From: CAWHYG01 sp963833505
Lineage (GTDB): Bacteria > Eisenbacteria > RBG-16-71-46 > CAIMUX01
Direction: 5' to 3'
Assembly (NCBI GenBank): GCA_963833505.1
Contig: CAWHYG010000006.1
Span: 620,001-684,000 of the forward strand
Length of the DNA stretch: 64,000 nucleotides
Shown: piece after piece, positions 34,906 through 43,471 of the stretch
How positions within the stretch are numbered: position 1 is the stretch's first letter
How the letters are laid out: each line of letters opens with the position of its first letter
Made by a program: the position numbers and the translations under genes
The notes under the pieces: generated by a model
Seen by the model: only the letters and a program-made list of their open reading frames with translations
What the model was told of the DNA's origin: nothing
Database searches by the model: none

Positions 34906-37045
34906 TCTCCAGATACTCCTTCCACGCCCGGCACGAATCCGGGCCCAAGGTCACACGACAGGTGGCTCCGGCTGCAAGGAGGGTCCCCGGATCGGGGTAC
35001 TGAGAGAGCACCCAGCCGGTTCCCGTCACCTCCGCTCGCGACCCGGCCGATCGGACGCGCAGGAGGGCGTCACGCAACGAGAGACCCCGAAGATCGGGCA
35101 TGAGAGCGCCGGCCGAATCGGCTCCGGCGCCGGTCAGCTCGATCGACACGACCGTGCCGGGCAGAGCCGCCTCGCCGGCCGCCGGAACCGTGGCCACCGC
35201 CCGCTCCCCGGTGCCTTCCAACCGCACCAGGAAACCCGCGTCGCGCAGCAGCCGGTCCGACAACGCCGCGGACAGGCCGGCCACCGCCGGGATTTCACAC
35301 CTCATATCCTGCCGGGGTTGCGCTTCCGGGACGCGAGGCTCCCCTGCCAGCGGCGCCGGGCTTTCTCCTTCGAGAATCGGAATGGCGTCCGAGACGACCT
35401 CGCGAAAGATCGGGGCCGCCACGTTGCCGCCGTAGATCGAGCTGGTCGGTTCATCGAGCAGGACCAGACAGAGGATCTTGGGGTCCTGGCCCGGAGCGAA
35501 CCCGACGAAGGAGGCGATGTACCGCCGGGTGCTGTAGCCCCCCTCCTCGGGAATGTACTTCTGCGCGGTCGAGGTCTTGCCCGCCGGAAAGAGGCCGGGA
35601 ATCTCGGCCTTCTTGCCGGTGCCGTCGGTCACGACTCCGCGGAGAAGGGTGCGCATCTCCTCGGCCACGCTCGGGCGGAGCGCGGGCCGCACGATCTCCG
35701 GCTCCCAGTGCTTCACCACCCGGCCGCTCGCGTCCCGGATCGCGCGGACCAGGAGGGGGCGCATGAGATTGCCGCCGTTCGCCACCGCGCCGTACGCCAT
35801 GGCCATCTGGATGGCGGTGCAGGAGACTTCCTGACCAAACGCCTCGGTGACGAGAGATCGGGCGGACCAGGCCGGACCGGAGGGCTCAGGGATCCTTCCC
35901 CGTCCTTCCCCCGGCAGGGGGATGCCGGTCTCGAGTCCGAAACCGAGCGACCGTTCCATTCGGTAAAACCGCTCCGCCCCGGCCCGTTCCGCGAGAACTC
36001 CGCTTCCGATGTTCGAGGAGTGCGCCAGGACCTCCCAGGCCTTCAGCACCCCGAATTTCTCATGATCCTTGATCGGCTTCCCTCCCGGGACCTGACGCAA
36101 CCCGCCGTAGCAGTTGATGGGCTCGTCCGGGTTGAACAAGCCGGCGTCGATCACGGAGGAGAAGGCCACGAGCTTGAAGCTCGATCCGGGCTCGAAGGAG
36201 TCGGTGACCGGATGGGCCTTGAGCGTGCCGGCGTTCCAGGTCGACGGATCCTCCGGATCCGCCGACGGCGTCGAGACCAGGGCGAGGATCTCGCCCGTCG
36301 AAGGCCGCGTCAGGATGCAGAACCCGGCGGCGGCGCCTTCGCGGCGCACGCCCTCTTCGAGGCGGGCGGATGCGATCTCCTGGAGGCGGCTGTCGATGGT
36401 GGTCTCGAGATCCAGGCCGGATTGGGGCTCCTTGAGCACGTGGACTTCGAATCCCTGGAAGACCTTGCCGGTCGCATCGGAGATCCGCTGGAGCTTGCCG
36501 TCGGTGCCCGTCAGCTCATGGTCGAAGGTCGTCTCCAACCCGCCGAGCGCGACCTCATCCCGCCCCACGAGGCCGACGACCGCGCCGCCCGCGCGCCCGA
36601 AGGGATAGAGCCGCTTGCCTTCGGTCTGCACCGAGAGGCAATCGAACCGCCGGAGGATCTGGTTCAAGCTCTCTTCGGTGAGGATCTCGCGGCTGATCCA
36701 GAAGAAGCGTTTGTTGCGGCGCTCGGCCAGCTCGGAAAGAAAGGCGTCGCGATGGACCAGGCCGAGAGAATCGAGCGCGGAGGCGACGGCGGCGGGATCC
36801 TTGACCATCTTGGGATCGACCCCGAGCGACCAGTTGAGAACCGAACGGGCCAGGACCTGGCCGTCCGCGCTGCGGATCTCGCCGCGCGGGGCGGGAATCC
36901 TGGTGATCCCCTTCCGCATCTTCTCCGCTTCGCCTTCCCAGTAGGCGTGCTGGAAGACCTGGACCTGGAGCGCCCGCAGCACGAGGACGCACCACAGCCC
37001 CAGAAGCGCCCAGGCAAGAACGCGGGTTCTACGGGCGCTTTCCAT
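34844..37045 (-). CDS. ftsI: Septal transpeptidase FtsI (PBP3/SpoVD-like) with PASTA domains
   Basis: 733 residues. One N-terminal membrane helix (about 10-28) is followed by the PBP dimerisation domain (about 50-215) and the transpeptidase domain (about 235-570). The active-site serine is in SSFK (288-291), with SSN (343-345) and KTS (490-492), a KTG variant. Two PASTA-like domains follow (about 595-715, with PAVAGLSAALSDRLLRDAGF and PDLRGLSLRDALLRVRSAGS). It crosslinks septal peptidoglycan with FtsW. C-terminal PASTA domains are commoner in Gram-positive SpoVD/PBP2x proteins, though several diderm phyla have them. It overlaps ftsL by 17 nt. Confidence 0.96.
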   Translation of the reverse strand: MESARRTRVLAWALLGLWCVLVLRALQVQVFQHAYWEGEAEKMRKGITRIPAPRGEIRSADGQVLARSVLNWSLGVDPKMVKDPAAVASALDSLGLVHRDAFLSELAERRNKRFFWISREILTEESLNQILRRFDCLSVQTEGKRLYPFGRAGGAVVGLVGRDEVALGGLETTFDHELTGTDGKLQRISDATGKVFQGFEVHVLKEPQSGLDLETTIDSRLQEIASARLEEGVRREGAAAGFCILTRPSTGEILALVSTPSADPEDPSTWNAGTLKAHPVTDSFEPGSSFKLVAFSSVIDAGLFNPDEPINCYGGLRQVPGGKPIKDHEKFGVLKAWEVLAHSSNIGSGVLAERAGAERFYRMERSLGFGLETGIPLPGEGRGRIPEPSGPAWSARSLVTEAFGQEVSCTAIQMAMAYGAVANGGNLMRPLLVRAIRDASGRVVKHWEPEIVRPALRPSVAEEMRTLLRGVVTDGTGKKAEIPGLFPAGKTSTAQKYIPEEGGYSTRRYIASFVGFAPGQDPKILCLVLLDEPTSSIYGGNVAAPIFREVVSDAIPILEGESPAPLAGEPRVPEAQPRQDMRCEIPAVAGLSAALSDRLLRDAGFLVRLEGTGERAVATVPAAGEAALPGTVVSIELTGAGADSAGALMPDLRGLSLRDALLRVRSAGSRAEVTGTGWVLSQYPDPGTLLAAGATCRVTLGPDSCRAWKEYLESEQRAAWADAAGSLPGESPR

Positions 37046-37496
37046 GGACGCGGCTCCCGCCCCAGAGGTCCTGCGCCAGGGCTTCGGGCAGAATCAGCTG
37101 CGAGCCGCGGTGAAGCTCTTCGGCCAACTGGTCCCAGGGACCGTCGGCGGCCGGCGAATTCGCTTCGGTGACCAGGATGCTCCGGTACTCGCCTAAGGGA
37201 CCGAATCCGCGATCGGCGGCGGGACCGACAAGATTCCCGAAGATCTGCCGGCTGGCCAGATGGGACTGGTCCACCGTCAGATCGACTTCGAGCCTCCGGA
37301 TCTCGGACCGGAGCGTATCGATCCGGCTCGCCCGCGCGGCGACCTGGGCCGAAAGGTGCACCTTGAGCAGCCCGAAGGCGAGAAGCAGGCCGGCGGCGAA
37401 CCAGGCCTTCCAGAGCCTTCGCACGCGGCCCCGTTCGGCCCGCAATCCGGCGGCGCCTCCCCAACGGTGCCGCTCCCATCCGGTATCCACGTCCAT
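37029..37496 (-). CDS. ftsL: Cell division protein FtsL-like
   Basis: Start at MDVDTGWERHRWG (ATG 37496), which shares one base with the rsmH stop and follows GGGGGA; 155 residues. A basic cytoplasmic segment, one membrane helix (about 33-52), and a short coiled coil with heptad leucines (RIDTLRSEIRRLEVDL) match FtsL. It is called from topology and position between rsmH and ftsI, since FtsL sequence is poorly conserved. The extra C-terminal 70 residues are unusual. Confidence 0.82.
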   Translation of the reverse strand: MDVDTGWERHRWGGAAGLRAERGRVRRLWKAWFAAGLLLAFGLLKVHLSAQVAARASRIDTLRSEIRRLEVDLTVDQSHLASRQIFGNLVGPAADRGFGPLGEYRSILVTEANSPAADGPWDQLAEELHRGSQLILPEALAQDLWGGSRVHGKRP

Positions 37497-38389
37497 CAGA
37501 TCCCCCTTCTTTCGAAACATCGAAGCTTCGCGCTGCGGGCCCGGCGGTTTCGAAGCACCTCCTCCGTTCCGGGCCGGACTGCATTCCTGAGGAGGGGCCG
37601 GAAGGCCCCGGGGTTTCCCTCCCCTCGCCGGCTCATTTCCTTGACCCGGCGATCCTCGTGACTTCCGTAACTGATGACCACGAGCCGCCCGCCGGGCCGG
37701 ATCCAGTCCCCGGCCCGCTCGAGCAGGCGTTCCAGACGTTCCATCTCCTGCCCCACCTCGACGCGGATGGCCTGGAAGAGGCGGCTGAGCTCTCCGGCCG
37801 GAACCGCGCCCGGCCGATCGCCGGACAGCGCGCGCACCAGATCGGAGACGGCGCGGATGGGGCGCTCCCGCCTGGCCCCCGTGATCCGGCTCGCGAACAG
37901 GCGCGCCCGTCGCACATCCCCGTGGTCCCGAAAGACGCGGACCAGATCCTCTTCGGCGGCGCGGGCCAGGAAATCAGCCGCCGTCCGGGTGAGATCCGGG
38001 TCGACCCGCATGTCGAGCGGGCCTTCGAGCTGATAGGAAAGGCCGAGGTCCGCTCGCGCCAATGTATAAGTGTTGAGCCCGAGGTCAGCCAGGATGCCGT
38101 CGACGGCGTCCAGACCTTCCGCCGCCAGAACCCGGTCGAAATCGGAGAAGCTGGCTCTGTACAAGTGAACGCGATCACCGTGCGCCTCCAGCCTCTGCTT
38201 CGCGATCGCCAGCACGGTAGGATCCTGATCCACGCCGATCAAACGGCCGCCCGGCCCGAGCGCTCCGAGGATCGCCTCGGCGTGACCGCCGGTCCCGACG
38301 GTGACGTCGGCGAAGGTCCCGTCCGGGCGGTGGACCAGACACTCCACCGTCTCCCGGACGAGCACAGGCTCGTGCCACTGATCCGACAC
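37496..38389 (-). CDS. rsmH: 16S rRNA (cytosine1402-N4)-methyltransferase
   Basis: 297 residues. The SAM-binding motif TVGTGGHAEAILGALG (canonical Asp/Cys position varied: ADVTVGTGGH), GVDQDPTVLAIAKQRL, GILADLGLNTYTL and GPLDMRVDP, plus C-terminal VISYGSHEDRRVKE, identify RsmH/MraW. It methylates C1402 of 16S rRNA in the decoding centre. The usual DLGxSSxQ motif reads DLGLNTYTL here, a mild divergence. It sits in the conserved place before ftsL, but is separated from mraZ by the STAS gene and a 171-bp gap with no other feature. Confidence 0.95.
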   Translation of the reverse strand: MSDQWHEPVLVRETVECLVHRPDGTFADVTVGTGGHAEAILGALGPGGRLIGVDQDPTVLAIAKQRLEAHGDRVHLYRASFSDFDRVLAAEGLDAVDGILADLGLNTYTLARADLGLSYQLEGPLDMRVDPDLTRTAADFLARAAEEDLVRVFRDHGDVRRARLFASRITGARRERPIRAVSDLVRALSGDRPGAVPAGELSRLFQAIRVEVGQEMERLERLLERAGDWIRPGGRLVVISYGSHEDRRVKEMSRRGEGNPGAFRPLLRNAVRPGTEEVLRNRRARSAKLRCFERRGI

Positions 38390-38560
38390 GGATCACGTCC
38401 CCCCCGGCTTGGAACGGCCGCGGTGGATCGGCCAGCCCGGCGCCGCCGTCCGCTCCGCCCGAGGAGGGGCGGGCAGGGAGCCGAAAAACCAGACGTGCCC
38501 GGGAGCGGTCTCTTGCCCCGAGCTGGCCGAATCCCCCGCGGGTCGGTGACGAAACCTGCG

Positions 38561-38983
38561 CTAGTTCAGACAGGCCTGGTGCAGCGCGCGGAGCGCGCCG
38601 CCGGCCTCGTCCTCCACCAGCGTCCCTACCAGATCCAGTCCCGGCGCCGGGTCGTTTCCCCGCGACCAGACACCGGCGGCCCCTCCTGGTGCGATCAGGA
38701 AGAGGTCGTTGTCGCCCGCACCCAAGGCAAAGCCCATGATTTCAAGGCAATAGGGGTTCAACCCGGCCAGTAGAATCGGCCGGTGGAGAGGCCCCATGCC
38801 GCGGACGCGGCGGGCGAAAGCGCGCATGCCACGGAAGTCGATGTGCGATGTTGCGGCGAAGTCGAGCACGTGGGTGCCCGGCTGCTTTCCGATGAGGGCG
38901 GCCAGGGTCTCCAGGATGGTGTGATCCACGCGATCCGGCAGCCGGAAGACCCAGACTTGCTGCCCGCTTGCACGTTCGTTCAT
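38561..38983 (-). CDS. STAS-domain (anti-anti-sigma-like) protein
   Basis: 140 residues starting at an ATG that overlaps the mraZ stop by 4 nt. The fold pattern is STAS-like: VWVFRLPDRVDHTILETLAAL, then THVLDFAATSHIDFRGMRAF and a following helix-strand (RPILLAGLNPYCLEIMGF). In anti-anti-sigma factors the loop reads DSSG, with a phosphorylated Ser; here it is DFRG, so the usual phosphorylation site is absent. Its place between mraZ and rsmH is not a standard dcw arrangement. It may be a constitutive partner-switch protein or a structural STAS protein; its partner is unknown. Confidence 0.75.
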   Translation of the reverse strand: MNERASGQQVWVFRLPDRVDHTILETLAALIGKQPGTHVLDFAATSHIDFRGMRAFARRVRGMGPLHRPILLAGLNPYCLEIMGFALGAGDNDLFLIAPGGAAGVWSRGNDPAPGLDLVGTLVEDEAGGALRALHQACLN

Positions 38984-39468
38984 GATGGCTCCGTCCGGCC
39001 GGCCTGGCCCGTGTGGCCGCCCAGATACCGCTCCGCCAGGGAGTCGATGGTGTGCCCCCTGGCCGCCGCATCGGCGAAATGCGCGGCGAGGCGTTCGGGC
39101 GACCAGATTTCCATGCGATTGAAGTTGCCCAGGATCACGACGTTCTTTTCCAGCCCGGCGTACATGCGTTGGTCGTCGGTCAGGGTGATGCGGCCCTGGG
39201 CGTCAGGCTCGCCCGATGCGCCGCCGTTGGCGAGCATGCGCTGGAGACACCGGGCTTCTCCGTCGGCCGAGAACTGGCTTGCTTCCAGCTTGGCCTGGAA
39301 CTTCTCGACCGCGCTTTTCGGAAAGACCCAGATGCATCCGTCCATTGCAGTGAACCAGTGAAGTGTGATATCCGCTTCCTTGATGAGCTCCTTGATGAAC
39401 TTCGAAGGCACATTAACGCGATTCTTGGTATCAATGGCGAAATCGAACCGGCCGATGAAGGTGCCCAT
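38980..39468 (-). CDS. mraZ: Transcriptional regulator MraZ
   Basis: 162 residues with two SpoVT/AbrB-like MraZ repeats: MGTFIGRFDFAIDTKNRVNV with PSKF, and SGEPDAQGRITLTDDQRMYAGL. MraZ forms a ring, binds repeated TGG boxes and represses or tunes the dcw operon. It is the first gene of the cluster, and three such boxes lie 48 bp upstream overlapping the promoter. Its stop overlaps the STAS start. Confidence 0.96.
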   Translation of the reverse strand: MGTFIGRFDFAIDTKNRVNVPSKFIKELIKEADITLHWFTAMDGCIWVFPKSAVEKFQAKLEASQFSADGEARCLQRMLANGGASGEPDAQGRITLTDDQRMYAGLEKNVVILGNFNRMEIWSPERLAAHFADAAARGHTIDSLAERYLGGHTGQAGRTEPS

Positions 39469-39515
39469 AGGATATCAATCCCGATGACTTGGTAGTGGGA
39501 CCAGGCCCCCTCCTG

Positions 39516-39540
39516 GACCACTGTCACCCATTATCCTCCA
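39516..39540 (-). promoter_or_regulatory. MraZ operator: three TGG boxes in 10-bp phase
   Basis: On the minus strand this reads TGGAG-GATAA-TGGGT-GACAG-TGGTC, three TGGNN pentamers separated by 5-nt spacers, the layout of known MraZ operators. The first spacer GATAA is part of the -10 element, so binding would directly block RNA polymerase. Confidence 0.75.
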
Positions 39541-39558
39541 CTTGGCCATAATCGTCAA
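39530..39558 (-). promoter_or_regulatory. Sigma-70-type promoter of the dcw cluster
   Basis: TTGACG (39558-39553) and GATAAT (39535-39530) are separated by exactly 17 bp on the minus strand, near consensus. Transcription would start around 39523, giving a 55-nt leader before mraZ. Confidence 0.75.
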
Positions 39559-39630
39559 GGAAAACTGTCGGGTTGAATGAGAAATCGTCTCGTTGTTGAG
39601 AACGTGTTGCTCTACACGTGAGACTGCGTA

Positions 39631-40377
39631 CTAGTCGTGATTGAGTCTTGCGGCTCCCCACTGGCGGCGAGCCTGGTTCGGCGGAACAGGAGCATCCCGG
39701 TTGACCGAGGCGTCATGGTTCGGCGGAACAGGAGCGCCCCGGTTGACCGAGGCGTCATGGTTCGGCGGAACAGGAGCGCCCCGGTTGACCAGGGCGCCAT
39801 GGTTCGGCGGAACAGGAGCGCCCTGGTTGACCAAGGCGTCATGGTTCGGCGGAACAGGAGCGTCCCGGTTGACCAAGGCGTCATGTTTCGGCGGAATCAG
39901 AGCGTCCCGGTTGACCGAGGCGTCACGGTTCGGCGGAACCAGAGCGTCCCGGTTGACCAAGGCGTCATGGTTCGGCGGAATCAGAGCGTCCCGGTTGACC
40001 AAGGCGTGATGGTTCGGCGGAATCAGAGCGTCCCGGTTGACCGAGGCGGCATGGTTCGGCGGAATCAGAGCGTCCCGCTTGACCAAGGCGTGATGGTTCG
40101 GCGGAACCAGAGCGCCCCGGTCGACGAAGGCGTGATGGTTCGGCGGAATCAGAGCGTCCCGGTTGACCGAGGCGGCATGGTTCGGCGGAACAGGAGCGCC
40201 CCGGTTGACCAAGGCGCCATGGTTCGGCGGAACAGGAGCGCCCCGGTTGACCGAGGCGCCATGGTTCGGCGGAACAGGAGGGTTCCGGAGGACTGTTGGT
40301 GCCTGTGAGTCGGTCTCCAACGCCGCCGGGCGGGGACGCGGCGGCGGGGAGCGGGAGTCCTGCGAGATCCGTTGCAT
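39631..40377 (-). CDS. Possible 14-residue-repeat protein encoded by the 42-bp array
   Basis: An ATG at 40377 directly follows the stop of the formylglycine-enzyme-like pseudogene (TGAATG). The frame runs 248 codons through the tandem array, giving units such as PPNHDASVNRGAPV with variation mainly at positions 5, 7, 11, 13 and 14. Because 42 is divisible by 3, several frames on both strands stay open, so openness alone is weak evidence. No signal peptide or recognised repeat family is seen. Many differences between copies change the residue rather than the silent position. Confidence 0.3.
   Translation of the reverse strand: MQRISQDSRSPPPRPRPAALETDSQAPTVLRNPPVPPNHGASVNRGAPVPPNHGALVNRGAPVPPNHAASVNRDALIPPNHHAFVDRGALVPPNHHALVKRDALIPPNHAASVNRDALIPPNHHALVNRDALIPPNHDALVNRDALVPPNRDASVNRDALIPPKHDALVNRDAPVPPNHDALVNQGAPVPPNHGALVNRGAPVPPNHDASVNRGAPVPPNHDASVNRDAPVPPNQARRQWGAARLNHD
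39675..40281. repeat. 42-bp tandem repeat array, 14 full copies plus one partial
   Basis: Units begin GGTTCGGCGGAA and end near GACC-A/G-AGGCGNCAT. Fourteen 42-bp units run from 39675 to 40262 without spacers, and a 19-bp partial follows. Copies differ at few positions, in two main subtypes (ACAGGAGCGCC and ATCAGAGCGTC). The array lies between the pseudogene and the dcw promoter. It is a minisatellite, likely variable in copy number. Confidence 0.95.
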
Positions 40378-41545
40378 TCACCGCGCCGTCGGAGCGTTCC
40401 TGGCGACGCGGAAGCCGAGATCGAAGCCGATGAAGTCCGGGATGAAGGCATAGCGCCCTGCGGAGCGGCAGAGAAGCGGCGCACAAAACAAGCTGCCTCC
40501 ACGCGCGACGCGGCCACCGATCGTCCGGGGGCCGAGCGGGTCGGTGGACGGTCCTGCCGGGTAATCCGCGTACGTGTCCCAGCACCACTCCCATACGTTC
40601 CCGGCCATGTCGTACAACCCCCACGCATTGGGCGTCTTGCTCCCCACGTCGTGCGTCCGACTGTCCGAGTCGGCGCAGTACCAGCCGATCGCGTCCAACC
40701 CCGGATCATCGGGGCAATCGGTTCCGGCGCGCCCGCGATCGGGCCGTTGTAGAAAGCACTCGGGCTTCCGGCCCGGCAGGCGTACTCCCATTCCGCCTCC
40801 GTCGGTGGTCGGTAGCCGTTCAGGTAGGGGTCGAAACTCACGCTGCCGGCCCCGACTATGTGGTTCCCCGCCACGGAGACGTTGCTCACGGCGTACACCG
40901 TGTCCAGGCCCTCTCTCAGGGATCGGTTGTTGCAGTACTTCACGCAGTCGTACCACGTCATCCCTTCCACCGGCCGGTTCGGATCCCCGGTGAACGTCGA
41001 CTCGTTCCAACCCATCGTCGCCAGCCACTCGCCCTGCGTCACCGGGTGGTCGCACAGGTAGAACGGCCTCGTCAGGGTAACCTCGTGCTGCGTCTCGTCG
41101 GAGTCACGCCCCGCCTCGTTCAGAGGGCTTCCCATTGTGAGCGTGCCCGGCCGGATGAGCACGAAACCCGGAATGACCGGCCCGGGCGAGCCGGTCGAAT
41201 CCTCCGCCACGTTCGACAGCTCCGACCAGTTGCCGGCCCTGTCGGCCGCCTTCAAAGCGAGAAAATACGTGGTTCCGCTGGCCAGCCCGGACACAGTGAA
41301 GCCTTCCGGCGAGCCGGAGGAGTCTGGCGTGGGCGCTCTCCCCGCCGCCGTGGCGACGGCGAAGTTCGCATCCGTGATCTGGGTGGTCGAATACCGAACG
41401 TCATACCGCTGGGCCGTCCCGACGGTGCCGTTGTCGCCCGGAGCCGACCAGGTCAGCGTAATCGAGGTGGCCGTCACCGACCGTGCCGCCAGATCGCGGA
41501 CCGCTGACGGAGCCGACCTGTCCCTGGGCGAGGTCGGTCCGGACC
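40378..41545 (-). pseudogene. Formylglycine-generating-enzyme-like (SUMF1/PvdO) gene with FN3 domain, disrupted
   Basis: The minus strand encodes a fibronectin type III domain (SAPSAVRDLAARSVTATSIT through NWSELSNVAEDS) and then a SUMF1-type domain: VLIRPGTLTMGSP, CDHPVTQGEWLATMGW, NRPVEGMTWYDCVKYCN and YRPPTEAEWEYACRAG. At about 40720-40725 the frame breaks after GAPEP. The remainder (DCPDDPGLDAIGWY, AWGLYDMAGNVWEWC, LGFRVAR) continues in another frame to the stop at 40378; one missing base explains it. The 5' end is also lost: homology ends where an IS1380-type fragment begins at 41553, and no signal peptide remains. Members of this fold are often secreted lipoproteins. Confidence 0.8.
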
Positions 41546-41552
41546 CGCACCG

Positions 41553-41810
41553 GCCATCGGAGAGTTGAAGACCGGGCTCGCCTTCAACACCATCCCGACG
41601 AACCACTACGGAGCGAACAGCGTCAGGCAACAACTCGCGGCCCTCGCGCACAACCTGCTCCTCAACTTCCAGACGGCGGCTGAAGCGGAACGGCGCGCCC
41701 GCTCGCGAAAAGGCACCGCGGTCTACCGGTCCCCCCAATGTCGCAGCGGCCCAGGCGCCAGCTTCAGAAGTTGGCGCTTCCAGCCTACTCCGAGGCGGGA
41801 GGGGGCGTAA
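41553..41810 (+). mobile_element. IS1380-type transposase C-terminal fragment
   Basis: The plus strand reads AIGELKTGLAFNTIPTNHYG then ANSVRQQLAALAHNLLLNFQ, followed by RSRKGTAVYRS and a stop at 41810. This fits the C-terminal region of IS1380-group DDE transposases. Only about 85 codons remain and no start, catalytic N-terminal part or inverted repeat is visible. It abuts the truncated 5' end of the formylglycine-enzyme-like pseudogene, so the insertion and later deletion probably removed that gene's start. Confidence 0.65.
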
Positions 41811-41870
41811 AGGCCCTCTTTGCCCCCATGAACCGACCGCGACGGAGGCGCACGCACCGGCGGCGGCGAC

Positions 41871-43370
41871 TCAAAGCGGCAGTCCGGCCGCCTCGTCCAG
41901 CATCGCTGCCAGGCGCTCCGTCAAGGCGCGCCGCTCATACTGCGCGATTCCGGGCCTCGCGTCGCCGGCCCGCGGCGCCGCACCGGCCGCCCCGGCGTTG
42001 CGGCCCATCGCAAGGGTCCGATCGATGCCCTCGGCCACGCTTTCCGGCCTCGCCGGATCGACGACCCAGCCCGCATCCAGCTCCTGCACGAGGCGCGCGG
42101 CTGCGCCCCCCGCCGGAACCACGGCCAGGATCGGCCGGTTCGCTCTCAAGTACTCGAAGACCTTGCCCGGCAGGATCAGCCGGCCCCGATCGCTGTCATG
42201 CTCGATCAAAAGAAGGACGCGGGCTTGGAGGAGCGCGGCGATCGATTGTACATGCGGCCGCCCTTGCTCCAGTTGTACAACCGCATCGAGACCGGCCGCG
42301 CGAACCTCTTCGACGTTCCGATCGTAGTGGCCCCCGAGAAACAGGGTGCGCGCTTCTTCCGCGCGCTCCGGCGAGCGGTCGAGGAAACGGCGCAGCCCCG
42401 CGAGATACGGGCCGATCGGGCGCTCGGGATTGAGCTGGCCGGCGTGGAGGATCGAGAACGCGCGGGAGGTTCCGATCGCCGGGCCTTCCGCTCCGCCGGA
42501 AAGGTCCCCGCGCGGCGCAACCTGGCCTCCGGCAGGCGAGCCCGCGCCCGTCGAAGCCAGCCATCCTCGCGCTTTGACGAAGTCCTCTTCATCGTAGCCG
42601 TTCGTGATGACGGCGATCTTCCCTTCGGGCAGACCGGGGATCCGCTCGAGAAAGTCACGCCGCGTCTCTTCATTCGTCACGATGATGCGATCGGCTTCGC
42701 GCGCGCAGGAAGCCTCAAGGCTCCGGTGCAGGCGGTCGTGCCAGCGGGTGGGAGGCTGGTAGGCCAGCCTCCGGGTCCAGGGATCCCGGAAGTCGGCCAC
42801 CCACGGGACGCCGGTGCGACGTTTGAGATGCCGCCCCAGAAGGTGCGCGCTGTCGGGCGATGAAGTGGTGACGATGGCGTCGTAGGACGAAGAGCGCAGC
42901 TCGGTCAACGCCGGCCCGGCCGCGCGCAGAGACCACCCGACATACGCGTCCGGCACGAGCAGAGCGCGGGCCGCCGCCCGCAGAAACCGCACGCGACCGT
43001 GGGAGCGCCCGGAGACGGCGGTCGTGACGGATCCCTCCGCCGACTGCGCGCGCCCCGATCGACGGTTTGAGTCCGCTTGGTCCGTCGGGGCGCCTGCCTT
43101 CCGCGGTGATCCCCGGCCGGCATTCGGGCCGGAGCCGCGCCCCGCCGCAGCCAGAAATCCACCCCCGAGAAACGGGGTCCGCAGGACCCGGGTTTCCGGC
43201 GCGATCTCGTCCGCCAGGGTCGGGTCGACCATCCAGTAGTCGGAGCGGGCGGTCAGGACGGTCGCCCGCCATCCGAAATCAGGAAGATAGCGGACGAACT
43301 TGAGGGTGCGCTGCACCCCGGCGCCGCCGAGCGGCGGGAAGAAGAACGCGATGTAGAGGACGCGCTTCAA
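41871..43370 (-). CDS. GT4-type glycosyltransferase
   Basis: 499 residues of GT-B fold. N-domain: VLYIAFFFPPLGGAGVQRTLKF, then VTTSSPDSAHLLGRHL and WVADFRDPWTRRL. C-domain: VTNEETRRDFLERIPGLPEGKI, ITNGYDEEDF, LHAGQLNPERPIGPYL and the nucleotide-sugar region LPGKVFEYLRANRPILAVVP. A Gly/Ser/Arg-rich insert spans about 78-127 and a second about 275-300. It probably adds a sugar to a surface polysaccharide; donor and acceptor are unknown. It ends the polysaccharide locus on the minus strand. Confidence 0.88.
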   Translation of the reverse strand: MKRVLYIAFFFPPLGGAGVQRTLKFVRYLPDFGWRATVLTARSDYWMVDPTLADEIAPETRVLRTPFLGGGFLAAAGRGSGPNAGRGSPRKAGAPTDQADSNRRSGRAQSAEGSVTTAVSGRSHGRVRFLRAAARALLVPDAYVGWSLRAAGPALTELRSSSYDAIVTTSSPDSAHLLGRHLKRRTGVPWVADFRDPWTRRLAYQPPTRWHDRLHRSLEASCAREADRIIVTNEETRRDFLERIPGLPEGKIAVITNGYDEEDFVKARGWLASTGAGSPAGGQVAPRGDLSGGAEGPAIGTSRAFSILHAGQLNPERPIGPYLAGLRRFLDRSPERAEEARTLFLGGHYDRNVEEVRAAGLDAVVQLEQGRPHVQSIAALLQARVLLLIEHDSDRGRLILPGKVFEYLRANRPILAVVPAGGAAARLVQELDAGWVVDPARPESVAEGIDRTLAMGRNAGAAGAAPRAGDARPGIAQYERRALTERLAAMLDEAAGLPL

Positions 43371-43471
43371 CCGCCGGCCCTGGATGCCCGCATGATTCAG
43401 GCCCCCCCTGACGCGGCATCGGATCTGCCCGCCATGACCGCGTTGCGCTCAGTCGATGCGGGCCGGCAGGT

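Noticed and set aside
39675..40281. CRISPR array
   Set aside because: The 42-bp units are directly adjacent with no unique spacers, and no cas genes are near.
39637..40308. Plus-strand protein from the 42-bp array
   Set aside because: It is open only because the unit length is a multiple of three. It has no ribosome binding site and would be transcribed against its neighbours; the minus-strand reading is kept at low confidence.
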